A stretch of 64,000 nucleotides of DNA, from the NCBI GenBank assembly GCA_004282745.1, contig SHMT01000023.1, positions 16,110 through 80,109 of the forward strand, in the 5' to 3' direction. Below, in pieces: positions 44,542 to 53,992 of the stretch (position 1 is the stretch's first letter; every line of letters begins with the position of its first letter). The notes under the pieces are model-generated. The model saw only the letters and a program-made list of their open reading frames with translations, was not told the DNA's origin and searched no databases. The position numbers and the translations under genes are program-made. The DNA is from Candidatus Scalindua sp. SCAELEC01 (GTDB lineage Bacteria > Planctomycetota > Brocadiia > Brocadiales > Scalinduaceae).

Positions 44542-44874
44542 CTATCTTACATGGCAAGACCCACAGCAGCTTAAAACTTTATTTTCTATTTGACCCCAGA
44601 GAACTTCTCCGGTCTTTCCTTGATCAACAACATCATTAAGATGTTTTCTTAATGCCGAACTCCTTTCATCGGTAAAGGTTCCTTGAAATGGTATTCTATA
44701 CATCTCTTTTTCATTAATAGAAACTAAGAGTTTACCATTGTCTACAAAATTACCATTATCCTGTCTGTCTTTTTCTAAACAGAGATACGCAAGCTTTACC
44801 ATTTTATTCAATCTGTCTTTGTATTGTATAATAGGTAATCTTATATCTTTATCATTTATTGTTGTTTTTTTCAT
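44542..44874 (-). CDS. Small CxxCH-containing protein, cytochrome c'-like but without signal peptide
   Basis: 110 residues from ATG 44874 (GGAAAAG upstream); an ATG at 44901 adds nine residues. The sequence is charged and helical (RLNKMVKLAYLCLEKD, SSALRKHLNDVVDQGKTGEVLWGQIENKVL) and ends in CCGSCHVR, so a heme-type CxxCH sits five residues from the C-terminus. No signal peptide or membrane anchor is visible at either start, which is odd because heme is attached in the periplasm. Either the start is wrong, export is piggy-backed, or the CxxCH binds metal instead of heme. Confidence 0.6.
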   Translation of the reverse strand: MKKTTINDKDIRLPIIQYKDRLNKMVKLAYLCLEKDRQDNGNFVDNGKLLVSINEKEMYRIPFQGTFTDERSSALRKHLNDVVDQGKTGEVLWGQIENKVLSCCGSCHVR

Positions 44875-45579
44875 ATTTGTTTCTTTTCCTTCTGTTTGCA
44901 TTTTGGTGGTTATAAGTGTTTCTCATTCTTAATAGGCTTGTAAAAGTTAACTTAATCGTGAATATTTTTTCTGGTGATAAAAACAGAGTCGTGGCTAGAT
45001 TCCTCTTGTAAATTCTTTTTGATTTTCAGGACACGATTTAACCTGAACGTCCATTTTTTTCAATCACAAAGTCCTCGGAAGTTTTTGCCCGGGAAAAATC
45101 CTCGACTGAGCAGTACAATGGGCTGTGACCTTAGACTCTGGTTGTGTGGAATCGAAAAATCAGAATTTCTCGAAAACGCATTCACTGGAATTCCAGAAAT
45201 TATTTTGCAAAGTGCAAAGGATATAACTGCAAAGAATATGTACGAGAAAAGTTTACTATGAGGGTGATAATCGACTACTCGTAAGGAGCTTCTTAGAGAA
45301 AGTAAACTGAGTTGAATAAGAAGTTGGGAAGAGAGTACCGATACGTACCGTAAGCACAGATACACAATTACTATATGTCAGTCTAAACTATAAATATAAA
45401 TTAGCAAGGGATAAAATAAAAAAACTTTTTACCAATTCAAACTACTATGGATATTGTAACGTTTAAACGAGAAGGGAAAGCTTGTTGTTTCAAGTGGTGA
45501 GCCCGGCCTGTAATTGATAAGAATGTATAGACAGTAAACTTTAACAAAACATATCTATTTTTCCTATTTGTTTTGGTAC

Positions 45580-45761
45580 TATACTCATCGCGAATTGATT
45601 TTTGGAATTTCTGGGCAAGAGTTTGCCTGAAATTTTGATTTTTCGATTGAACAAAACCAGAGCCTTGGTGCTATCAAGGCGAGGATATTGTGATTGAGAA
45701 AGATCTAAAGGTCTGGTGAAATCGGGTTCTGAAAACCGAAAACTAATTTGTGGTGAGTATA
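45580..45761. repeat. MITE-like element, family 3, copy 3
   Basis: Left end TATACTCATCGCGAATTG, right end ACTAATTTGTGGTGAGTATA; next to the right end is GAAAACCGAAAAC, matching the GTTTTCGG block of copies 1 and 2. About 182 bp, strongly diverged in the middle. Confidence 0.6.
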
Positions 45762-45964
45762 TCCTTTACTTTGTCAGAACACACAAGATTACTAGTATCA
45801 TAAATTTATCAAAATAGTTTTATATCCAACTATTCACAGTGGCATATGAAGCATGGTTTATGTTATAAGCAATTACTGAACGCTGAATTTATTGCTATTT
45901 GATAAAATCTGGCTACTATTTAAAAAAAGGATAATGAAATATTTTGCACGCTGAACAAAATCCG

Positions 45965-45980
45965 TTAACACATTAAGTTA
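45965..45980. promoter_or_regulatory. Candidate activator site upstream of the efflux operon
   Basis: TTAACACATTAAGTTA. Eleven leading bases (TTAACACATTA) are identical to the reverse complement of the dyad at 59872-59889, which also lies upstream of a sigma-54-like promoter. It is about 105 bases before the -24 element at 46085. Possible binding site of the NtrC-type regulator encoded in this operon. Confidence 0.35.
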
Positions 45981-46084
45981 TCTGTTTTCAGTGTGATACA
46001 TTTCATCAATTTTCATAAATAGGTGAGATTATTTACCAGACTTTCCCTTTCATGATAACAATTAATGTATTACTTCTCAGTTAG

Positions 46085-46101
46085 TTGGCATGTGATTTGT
46101 G
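46085..46101 (+). promoter_or_regulatory. Sigma-54-like promoter of the metal efflux operon
   Basis: TTGGCATGTGATTTGTG: GG at 46087-46088, ten bases, then GT at 46099-46100, against the consensus TGGCAC-N5-TTGCA. It lies about 150 bases before the adaptor start. The operon encodes a sigma-54-dependent regulator, which makes the match meaningful. Confidence 0.5.
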
Positions 46102-46247
46102 GGTAACAAGTTGTCTGTACTAATGAGTAATTCATTTACTTGTAATATCTCTTTTAAATTTCAGTTGTATCACTTTCGCATGCACTGATGAGAGAAGAAA
46201 TATTTTTATTGAATCTGCATCATACATTGGACTGAGGAAATCTTGAT

Positions 46248-48680
46248 ATGAACAATTTATCTAATTCTCAATGGGGCAAGCAATTAATTGTTAAATATAA
46301 AAAACAGCTCATCATCGGGCAACTTGTATCGGTGTTCTGCCTAGGGATTTTTTTCCACTGGATTTTCTCAGATTCGGTAAAGAGGGTACCTACAAACGAA
46401 ACGGGTATGTCTGTTCAGCTCGAAATGGAGAAACCGAAGTTCTGGACATGTTCCATGCATCCAAATATCCAGAAACAGGGGGCTGGGAAATGCCCTATCT
46501 GTGGGATGAACCTTATTCCGGTAGCTTCTACAGCTACGGGTAAGGAACTGTCAGGCATGCGGCAGATCGTTATCAGTGATGCCGCTCGCGCAATGATGAA
46601 GATAGAGACTACGCCTGTTGAACGACGTTATGTAACTGCCGAGGTAAGGATGGTGGGTAAAGTTGATTACGATGAGACCAGACTGGGATACATAACCGCC
46701 TGGATATCCGGCCGTCTAGATAGTCTCTACGTGGATTATACAGGAGTGGAGGTAAAGAAAGGTGACCATATGGTATACATATACAGCCCAGAGCTCTATT
46801 CAACGCAGGATGAGTTGATACAGGTTTTGAAACGTTCACGAGGGCAAGAAGGGAATGTTTCTGTTTTTCCGGATGTTGCTGATTTACTTGAACCTGTTCG
46901 AGAAAGATTGCGGTTGTGGGGAATGAACAGGGAGCAGATACAGGAAATCGAGGAGAGTGAAAAACCGTCCGACCATTTAACCGTCTACTCTCCCATGAGC
47001 GGAATTGTAATTCAGAAAAACCGCCAGGAAGGAGATTACGTAAATACAGGTGACCGTATTTACACGGTGGCCGACTTGAGCCATGTATGGATTATGATGG
47101 ATGCTTACGAGTCCGATCTTGTCTGGTTACGATATGGCCAGGAAATCATTTTTACTACAGAGGCTTATCCAGGCGAGGAGTTTATCGGGAGAATAGCCTT
47201 TATCGACCCGGTACTGAATGATAAAACCCGTACCGTGAAGGTGCGGGTCAATGTGTCAAACCTTTCCGGTAAACTGAAGCCGGAGATGTTTGTGCATGGG
47301 ATTGTTCGGACGCAGATTTCAACCGGTGGAAGAGTCATAGATCCGCATATGGTTGGAAAATGGATATGCCCGATGCACCCGGAGATCATAAAAGAATACT
47401 CCGGAGAGTGTGACAGTTGTGGCATGCCGCTGGTGCGAGCCGAATCACTTGGCTATGTTGCCGTAGACCGGGAGGAAGTGTCCAAGCCTTTAGTAATTCC
47501 TGTTACCGCTGCTTTAGTGACCGGTACACGGGCTATTGTCTATGTAGAACTCCCTGATACTGACCAGCCTACGTTCGAAGGACGGGAGATAGTGCTTGGA
47601 CCACGGGCCGGCGATTACTACCTGGTTCGAAGTGGCATGAAGGAAGGTGAGATAGTCGTTACCAACGGAAACTTCAAGATTGACAGTGCTGTCCAGATCC
47701 TGGCCAAACCAAGTATGATGACACCTGAGGGTGGAGGAGACGGAGGGCACCATCACGGCGGTGGAGAAAAACCCACTAAAGCCGGACAGGGGGAAATGAT
47801 GGCTCCAGGCAGCGTCCCCGCAGAGTTCCACAGTCAGTTGCAGATGCTGCAATTTGCCTACGAGGCTATATCAAAGGCAGTTGAGTTGAAGGATATTAGC
47901 CGTATTCGTAATGAGTTTCAAGTTTTTGGGGAAAGCCTCAGTAAAGTGGACGGAGGACTTTTGAGCGGACATCTTCAGATGCTGTGGAATGAGTTATCTA
48001 TGTTGTTGCATAACGACGTTGTGGAGGGTCGTTATGTAGAAAAGTTTACAGAAATTGAGCGTTTGTTTAATGTATTGACAAAGAATATGCGCCGCGTACA
48101 TGACAAATTCGGCGTATCCTACGATGTTCAAAAGCCACAACAATCGCAGCATCTGAAAGTTCCTGCTGATTTCCATTTACAACTTGTCAAACTATGGGAT
48201 GCGTATCTATCACTTCAAACAGCCCTTTCCGGCGACGATTTTTCACTTGCCCGACAAGCTATCACACTCTTTCAAACATCAGTTTCATCGGTAGAGGCTA
48301 AACCCCTTGCCGAAGATGCTCATCAGGTCTGGAAGAAAGAATTTACCAATCTCGTTCAGATATTGCAATATATGAACCAGGCGGATGATTTGAAATCGAT
48401 TCGGAAAAACTTTTCCTCGCTTTCCGATGAACTTATGGCGTTGGTCAATGCCTTTGGACCGGCTGGATTCGGAACAGTTTACCAGTTGCACTGTCCAATG
48501 GTTTTTGATGGCACGGGTGCAATGTGGTTGCAGAAAGACAAGCAGGTTAGTAACCCTTATTTTGGCCACGCTATGTTAAAGTGTGCTGACCGGGTAGAAT
48601 TAATCTCTGACCTGTCTGTGCATAGCACGCAGGAAGGCGGAAAAGCTGAAGAGCATAAGGGGGAACACCATCATGAATGA
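46248..48680 (+). CDS. CusB-like heavy-metal efflux adaptor with two metal-binding ribbons and DUF3347 repeats
   Basis: 810 residues, about twice the usual CusB (407). An N-terminal membrane anchor (about 23-40) is followed by a heavy-metal-binding ribbon near 64 (FWTCSMHPNIQKQGAGKCPICGMN) and the adaptor core (RMVGKVDYDETRLGYITAWI, SPMSGIVIQKNRQEGDYVNTG). A second ribbon near 371 (WICPMHPEIIKEYSGECDSC) is inserted in the barrel region. Then a Gly/His-rich linker, two DUF3347 domains (from about 525 and 640, each starting P.(D/E)FH.QL) and a His-rich tail. It should pass Cu(I)/Ag(I) or similar metals from periplasm to the RND pump. Its end overlaps the pump gene by 8 bp. Confidence 0.93.
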   Translation: MNNLSNSQWGKQLIVKYKKQLIIGQLVSVFCLGIFFHWIFSDSVKRVPTNETGMSVQLEMEKPKFWTCSMHPNIQKQGAGKCPICGMNLIPVASTATGKELSGMRQIVISDAARAMMKIETTPVERRYVTAEVRMVGKVDYDETRLGYITAWISGRLDSLYVDYTGVEVKKGDHMVYIYSPELYSTQDELIQVLKRSRGQEGNVSVFPDVADLLEPVRERLRLWGMNREQIQEIEESEKPSDHLTVYSPMSGIVIQKNRQEGDYVNTGDRIYTVADLSHVWIMMDAYESDLVWLRYGQEIIFTTEAYPGEEFIGRIAFIDPVLNDKTRTVKVRVNVSNLSGKLKPEMFVHGIVRTQISTGGRVIDPHMVGKWICPMHPEIIKEYSGECDSCGMPLVRAESLGYVAVDREEVSKPLVIPVTAALVTGTRAIVYVELPDTDQPTFEGREIVLGPRAGDYYLVRSGMKEGEIVVTNGNFKIDSAVQILAKPSMMTPEGGGDGGHHHGGGEKPTKAGQGEMMAPGSVPAEFHSQLQMLQFAYEAISKAVELKDISRIRNEFQVFGESLSKVDGGLLSGHLQMLWNELSMLLHNDVVEGRYVEKFTEIERLFNVLTKNMRRVHDKFGVSYDVQKPQQSQHLKVPADFHLQLVKLWDAYLSLQTALSGDDFSLARQAITLFQTSVSSVEAKPLAEDAHQVWKKEFTNLVQILQYMNQADDLKSIRKNFSSLSDELMALVNAFGPAGFGTVYQLHCPMVFDGTGAMWLQKDKQVSNPYFGHAMLKCADRVELISDLSVHSTQEGGKAEEHKGEHHHE

Positions 48681-51600
48681 AACCCGTCAAACCCCTGATT
48701 CAATTAACGGTGACAAGATAACGTTTCTCGACAAAATAGTTCGATTCTGTCTTGAAAATAAGCTCATTGTAACTTTACTTGTAATGGTAATAATAGGATG
48801 GGGTTTGATGGTGGCACCATTCGATTGGAAGATCGGTGGCTTGCCGCGAAATCCGGTCCCCGTTGATGCCATCCCTGACATCGGTGAAAATCAGCAGATT
48901 GTCTTTACTGAATGGGTAGGGCGTTCACCGCAAGACGTCGAGGACCAGATTACCTATCCGTTAACAGTTTCACTGCTTGGTGTTCCGGGTGTTGAGACCA
49001 TCCGAAGTTACTCATTCTTCGGTTTTTCCTCTATCTACATCATTTTCAATGATGACATCGAATTCTACTGGTCAAGGACCAGGGTGCTTGAAAAGCTGAA
49101 CAGCCTCCCCGCTGGAATATTGCCTGAAGGGGTCCAGCCGGCTCTCGGGCCAGATGCTACCGCGTTAGGCCAGGTTTACTGGTATACGCTCGAAGGACGC
49201 GATCCTGACGGAAATCCGATTGGAGGATGGGACCTGAATGAGCTGCGAACAATCCAGGACTGGTATGTCAGGTATTTTCTTCTTGCGGCCGAGGGGATCA
49301 GCGAGGTGGCTTCTATTGGCGGTTATGTGCAGGAATATCAGGTCGATGTAGACCCTGACGCTATGCGGGCTGCCAGGGTCTCCCTGGAAGATGTCTTCAT
49401 GGCTGTCCGCATGTCTAACATTGATGTGGGCGCCCGTACAATTGATATAAACAGAGCGGAGTATATCATCCGTGGTCTGGGCTTCATTGAAAAGGTCAGC
49501 GATATCGAAATGTCAGTAGTTACCGTCAACGAGAATATTCCCATTTATGTCAAGAATGTCGCGAAGGTTACGTTGGGACCGGCGCTGCGGCGAGGGGCCC
49601 TTGACAAAGGAGGGGCCGAGGCAGCCGGAGGCAGCGTTGTAGTCCGTTACGGGTTTAACCCTTTGCAATCGATAAAGAATGTTAAGAAGAAAATCGAAGA
49701 AATATCATCCGGTCTTCCGACTAAGGCTGTTGTTGACTATCACATGGTTACGCGTACTGAGATTGAAGCTTTTGCGGCTGCCAAAGGTTTTGACGCCTTC
49801 AACAGCGTAGAATTGAACCAGGAGGATTGGCTGAAGTGGTTACATACAAATCCACGCGAGAATTGGCCAGCATGGATCAATACCAGTCACGTAACCGTTG
49901 TGCCATTCTATGACCGCACAGGCCTTATCTATGAAACGCTTGGTACATTGAATACCGCGCTTACCGCGCAAATTCTGGTGACAATCATCGTTGTGCTGGT
50001 ATTGGTAATGCATCTTCGCAGTTCCATCTTAATCAGCGCTCTGCTTCCCATTGCTGTGCTGATGTGCTTTATTGCAATGAAGACCTTTAGCGTGGATGCC
50101 AATATTGTGGCTCTGTCCGGTATAGCCATAGCCATTGGCACCATGGTTGATATGGGGATCATCATGTGTGAGAACATTCTGAAGCACTTGGACGAGGCCG
50201 GTCCTGATGAGGATCGTCTGGAAGTAATCTTCCGGGCGACCAAGGAGGTTTCAGGTGCGGTACTGACTGCTGTCTCAACCACAATTGTCAGCTTTCTGCC
50301 TGTCTTTACGATGATCGGAGCCGAAGGGAAATTATTCAAACCACTGGCTTTTACCAAGACCTTTGCTCTCTTCTCCTCAGTTATTGTGGCATTAACTATC
50401 ATCCCCCCGGCAGCCCACATCCTTTTCTCAGCTCGTATTCGGTCTAAAAGGTTGAAACAGTTTTTCTTGTCACTGCTGGTTGCCGTCGGTGTCGTCATCG
50501 GAATTTGGTTTGCCTGGTGGGCCGGACTTATCATTGCCGCCATGGGTGTCTATCATTTATCAGAAGACTACGTACCTTCTCACATAAGAAGTTATGGGAA
50601 ATGGGTGGCCATTCTTGCCGTTGCCCTATTGGTCGGGATTATCCTGACTACTAGCTGGCTTCCCCTTGGCCCGGAAAAAGGCATGCTGCGTAACCTTGCC
50701 TTCGTTGCGTTTCTCATAGGAGGATTGTTACTGTTTTTTCAGATATTTCAGCGGTTTCTGTATGCTCCCCTCCTCCAATGGTGCCTAGACCATAAGATAC
50801 TTTTCATGATTGTGCCGCTGATTATTTTGGTATCGGGGATTAGTGCATGGATGGGAGTTGATCGTCTCTTCAGTTTCCTTCCCGGCACAATACGTAATAC
50901 AACAGTATGGAAGAGTGTCTCTGACGTAGTTCCCGGATTTGGTAAGGAGTTTATGCCTCCACTGGATGAAGGTTCGTACCTCTACATGCCAACAACAATG
51001 CCGCATGCCTCTATAGGTGAGGTTCTCGACGTTCTGCAGTTTCAGGATAAACAAATCTCTTCTATTCCGGAAGTGGATATGGCAGTAGGCAAGCTGGGCA
51101 GGATTGAAAGTCCGTTAGACCCGGCTCCGCTTTCTATGATCGAGATCATAATCAATTATAAGCCGGAGTATATTACCGACAAGGAGGGACATCGTATCAA
51201 GTTCCGCTTTGACAAAAACAGACAGGAGTTTGTCAGAGACCAGGATGGTAACCTGATTCCGGATCCGGACGGAAAACCGTACCGTCAGTGGCGCGAGAAC
51301 ATCAAGACGCCGGATGATATCTGGAGAGAGATAGTTGATGCGGCACAAATTCCCGGTACTACCTCCGCGCCGAAGCTGCAGCCTATTGCTGCGAGGATCG
51401 TGATGCTTCAGAGCGGTATGCGGGCGCCGATGGGTGTCAAGGTCAAAGGGCCTGACCTGGAGACCATAGAAAAGGTTTCTTTGAATATTGAACGGTTTCT
51501 GAAGGAAGTGCCCAGTGTCGAAGCTCCGGCAGTCATAGCAGACCGCACAGTCGGCAAACCGTATATCGAGATTGACTTTGATAGAGTGGCTATTGCGCGT

Positions 51601-52629
51601 TATGGCCTTACAATACGTCAGGTCCAGGATGTGATTGAGGTTGCTATCGGAGGCCGTCGTATTACGACAACTGTCGAAGGAAGAGAGCGGTATCCGGTCA
51701 GGGTCAGGTATATGCGGGAATTGCGAGACCAGATTGAGCAGCTCGGTCGTATATTAGTCGTGGCCCCGGATGGTGCGCAGATCCCCATAGAACAGGTAGC
51801 TGATATCAACTACGTACGGGGGCCTCAGGTAATCAAGAGCGAAGATACGTATCTTGTAAGTTATGTGATTTTCGACATGAAGGAGGGACAAGCCGAAGTG
51901 GATGTTGTTGAAGAGTGCCAGCGCTATCTGAAACAGAAGATCGATAGCGGAGAGTTTATCATTCCGCCCGGGGTCAGCTACACGTTCGCCGGAAGTTACG
52001 AGAACCAGATTCGCTCTCAGAAAACGCTGTCTATTGTCATGCCGGTGGCATTATTCATTATCTTTGTCATTCTCTATCTTCAGTTCAAATCGGCGATCAC
52101 TTCCTCACTTGTTTTCAGCGGCATATTGATTGCCTGGTCCGGTGGATTCATAATGATCTGGCTGTACGGGCAACCCTGGTTTCTCGACTTTGAAGTGTTC
52201 GGAACGAACATGAGGGATCTGTTTCAGGTGCATACGATTAACCTGAGTGTCGCTGTCTGGGTGGGTTTTCTTGCCCTGTTTGGGATTGCCTCTGATGATG
52301 GAGTTGTCGTTGCAACCTACCTGGACCAGAGTTTCTTGAAACGGGAGATTACCTCACGTGAAGATGCCAGAAAGGCTACAATTACGGCAGGATTAAGAAG
52401 GGTACGCCCTTGTTTGATGACGACAGCAACCACTATCCTTGCCTTGATTCCTGTCCTGACATCGACAGGTCGCGGTTCCGATATAATGGTGCCGATGGCC
52501 ATTCCCAGTTTCGGAGGTATGCTGATAGAAATTATGACTATGCTTATGGTACCGGTGCTTTATTGCTCTGTTATGGAGTGGAAGATCAAACATAATATTA
52601 AGGATGCCAAATTTGCTGAACATGCGTAG
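48673..52629 (+). CDS. CusA/CzcA-type heavy-metal efflux RND pump, enlarged
   Basis: 1318 residues against about 1045 for E. coli CusA. Core motifs: DAIPDIGENQQIVFTEW near the start, VETIRSYSFFGFSSIYIIFND, the proton-relay helix GIAIAIGTMVDMGIIMCENIL, EFMPPLDEGSYLYMPTTMP, and SDDGVVVATYLDQSF with VPMAIPSFGGMLIEIMTML at the end. Extra sequence: about residues 585-710 add several membrane helices between TM6 and TM7, and near 840-890 a charged insert (EYITDKEGHRIKFRFDKN...). Such enlarged pumps occur in Bacteroidetes and planctomycete relatives, as I recall. It exports metal ions from periplasm or cytoplasm through the TolC partner encoded downstream. Confidence 0.95.
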   Translation: MNETRQTPDSINGDKITFLDKIVRFCLENKLIVTLLVMVIIGWGLMVAPFDWKIGGLPRNPVPVDAIPDIGENQQIVFTEWVGRSPQDVEDQITYPLTVSLLGVPGVETIRSYSFFGFSSIYIIFNDDIEFYWSRTRVLEKLNSLPAGILPEGVQPALGPDATALGQVYWYTLEGRDPDGNPIGGWDLNELRTIQDWYVRYFLLAAEGISEVASIGGYVQEYQVDVDPDAMRAARVSLEDVFMAVRMSNIDVGARTIDINRAEYIIRGLGFIEKVSDIEMSVVTVNENIPIYVKNVAKVTLGPALRRGALDKGGAEAAGGSVVVRYGFNPLQSIKNVKKKIEEISSGLPTKAVVDYHMVTRTEIEAFAAAKGFDAFNSVELNQEDWLKWLHTNPRENWPAWINTSHVTVVPFYDRTGLIYETLGTLNTALTAQILVTIIVVLVLVMHLRSSILISALLPIAVLMCFIAMKTFSVDANIVALSGIAIAIGTMVDMGIIMCENILKHLDEAGPDEDRLEVIFRATKEVSGAVLTAVSTTIVSFLPVFTMIGAEGKLFKPLAFTKTFALFSSVIVALTIIPPAAHILFSARIRSKRLKQFFLSLLVAVGVVIGIWFAWWAGLIIAAMGVYHLSEDYVPSHIRSYGKWVAILAVALLVGIILTTSWLPLGPEKGMLRNLAFVAFLIGGLLLFFQIFQRFLYAPLLQWCLDHKILFMIVPLIILVSGISAWMGVDRLFSFLPGTIRNTTVWKSVSDVVPGFGKEFMPPLDEGSYLYMPTTMPHASIGEVLDVLQFQDKQISSIPEVDMAVGKLGRIESPLDPAPLSMIEIIINYKPEYITDKEGHRIKFRFDKNRQEFVRDQDGNLIPDPDGKPYRQWRENIKTPDDIWREIVDAAQIPGTTSAPKLQPIAARIVMLQSGMRAPMGVKVKGPDLETIEKVSLNIERFLKEVPSVEAPAVIADRTVGKPYIEIDFDRVAIARYGLTIRQVQDVIEVAIGGRRITTTVEGRERYPVRVRYMRELRDQIEQLGRILVVAPDGAQIPIEQVADINYVRGPQVIKSEDTYLVSYVIFDMKEGQAEVDVVEECQRYLKQKIDSGEFIIPPGVSYTFAGSYENQIRSQKTLSIVMPVALFIIFVILYLQFKSAITSSLVFSGILIAWSGGFIMIWLYGQPWFLDFEVFGTNMRDLFQVHTINLSVAVWVGFLALFGIASDDGVVVATYLDQSFLKREITSREDARKATITAGLRRVRPCLMTTATTILALIPVLTSTGRGSDIMVPMAIPSFGGMLIEIMTMLMVPVLYCSVMEWKIKHNIKDAKFAEHA

Positions 52630-52680
52630 TCAGAACAGAAGAAAAAAGACAGCTCGGGTTAATTAACTAACCTAAAAGTT

Positions 52681-52797
52681 CCAAGTTAAAAGTGACTAAA
52701 GTGTGAAGTGAGCTAAAGTTGCGGTAAAAAACAAATTTTTAACTTTAGGTACTTTAGTTCACTTAAGACATTTCAAACTTGGTTGCGGCTACGCCGC
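52681..52797. repeat. Imperfect inverted repeat plus small hairpin between pump and kinase genes
   Basis: CCAAGTTAAAAGTGACTAAAG...CTAAAGTT at 52681-52720 is mirrored by AACTTTAGG...CAAACTTGG at 52741-52782; a second hairpin GCGGCTACGCCGC follows at 52785-52797. It could be a repeat element or an mRNA processing structure that sets different levels for the pump and the kinase/regulator. Confidence 0.65.
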
Positions 52798-52828
52798 ACT
52801 ATGTATATATTTACAAGGATAAGATGTT

Positions 52829-53950
52829 TTGACTTCAAAGAGTGTTTCTAATACCTGTTATTGGAAGATTATTTTCCTGGTCATATTTGTCATTTGTGTG
52901 AGTATTTTTCATTACCGTACGGGTACGGAACATAAATATCATGGTCTCCATGAGATTTATAGAAGACTTTATTATGTACCCATTATACTCTCTGCCTTCT
53001 GGTTTGGTTTAAAGGGTGGTCTATCTTGTGCGGTTGTTGTCAGTTTTTTTTATCTTCCTCACGTTATTTATCAGTGGGGGGGAGATTTCTTTACCGATGA
53101 TCTTCCCAGGACACTGGAAATAGTTCTTTACCATATTATCGGTGCGGTAACTGGCTTCCTCTCTCAACAGCAGATGAATGCAACAAGAGATCTGAAAATG
53201 ACTATTCGGGAACGAGATGAATCATATGATAAACTGAAAAAACAGGCAGAGACTCTTGTTGAGGCCGAAGAGCAATTAAGGCGCGCAGACCGTCTTTCCG
53301 CCTTAGGCCAACTCTCCGCCGGAATTGCCCATGAGGTCAGGAATCCCCTTGCTTCAATCAAGGGAACAGCAGAGATTATATCAGACAAATTTAAGCCAGG
53401 GGATAAAGAGTATGAGTTTGTTGAGATTCTGATAAAAGAGGTTAATCGGTTGGATGCGGTTGTTGTTGGATTTCTCGATTTTGCGAGACCCAAACCGCCG
53501 GAGCGGAAGGCATCAAACAGTAATGACATTATCTTGTCCGTGCTTAAATTAACCAAACACCAGATCGCAAGGTCCAGGATCAAACTTAAGACACATTTAG
53601 AAGATCAACTCCCCTCTGCCTATGTTGACCCGGAGCAGATGAAGCAGGTTTTTCTGAACCTTATTATTAATGCTGTCCAGGCAATGCCGGATGGTGGGAT
53701 CTTAGAGGTAAAGACTTACAAAGAGGATTCTCAGATTGTCTGCCTCTTCTCCGATACGGGATCAGGAATCAGCAAAGATAACCAGAAGAATATGTTCACA
53801 CCTTTTTATACCAGTAAAAACAGAGGGATGGGTTTGGGACTGGCAATTGTTCACAGGATACTTGAAGGTCATAAGGGTGAGATTACGTTTACAACTAAGC
53901 AAAACAGAGGGACATGTTTTTCCATAAGACTCCCAATTGTGGATATATAA
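52829..53950 (+). CDS. Sensor histidine kinase of the metal efflux operon
   Basis: 373 residues from a TTG with AAGGA upstream. The N-terminus has three or four membrane helices (WKIIFLVIFVICVSIFHY, YYVPIILSAFWFGLKGGLSC, LEIVLYHIIGAVTGFLS) and little periplasmic sequence. A coiled coil leads into HisKA with His168 in AGIAHEVRNPLASIKGTAE, then HATPase_c with N-box FLNLIINAVQAMPDGG, G1 FSDTGSGIS and G2 GMGLGLAIVH. NtrB/ZraS-like. It should phosphorylate the response regulator encoded 42 bp downstream, most likely in answer to metal or envelope stress. Confidence 0.93.
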   Translation: MTSKSVSNTCYWKIIFLVIFVICVSIFHYRTGTEHKYHGLHEIYRRLYYVPIILSAFWFGLKGGLSCAVVVSFFYLPHVIYQWGGDFFTDDLPRTLEIVLYHIIGAVTGFLSQQQMNATRDLKMTIRERDESYDKLKKQAETLVEAEEQLRRADRLSALGQLSAGIAHEVRNPLASIKGTAEIISDKFKPGDKEYEFVEILIKEVNRLDAVVVGFLDFARPKPPERKASNSNDIILSVLKLTKHQIARSRIKLKTHLEDQLPSAYVDPEQMKQVFLNLIINAVQAMPDGGILEVKTYKEDSQIVCLFSDTGSGISKDNQKNMFTPFYTSKNRGMGLGLAIVHRILEGHKGEITFTTKQNRGTCFSIRLPIVDI

Positions 53951-53992
53951 ACATTTTATCACTTCGCAATAATTTATCAGTAAGGACTGAAA

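Larger units (their letters stand above)
44902..46247. other. Long intergenic region before the metal efflux operon
   Basis: About 1.35 kb with no convincing gene. It holds a family-3 repeat (45580-45761), a dyad-like site (45965-45980) and a sigma-54-like motif (46085-46101). An open frame at 44974-45261 has no ribosome site, signal or family likeness. The length and AT-richness fit an NtrC-type regulatory region or a decayed gene. Confidence 0.6.

Noticed and set aside
44974..45261. 95-codon plus-strand frame in the gap before the efflux operon
   Set aside because: No ribosome site, no signal peptide, no family likeness, and strongly biased composition.
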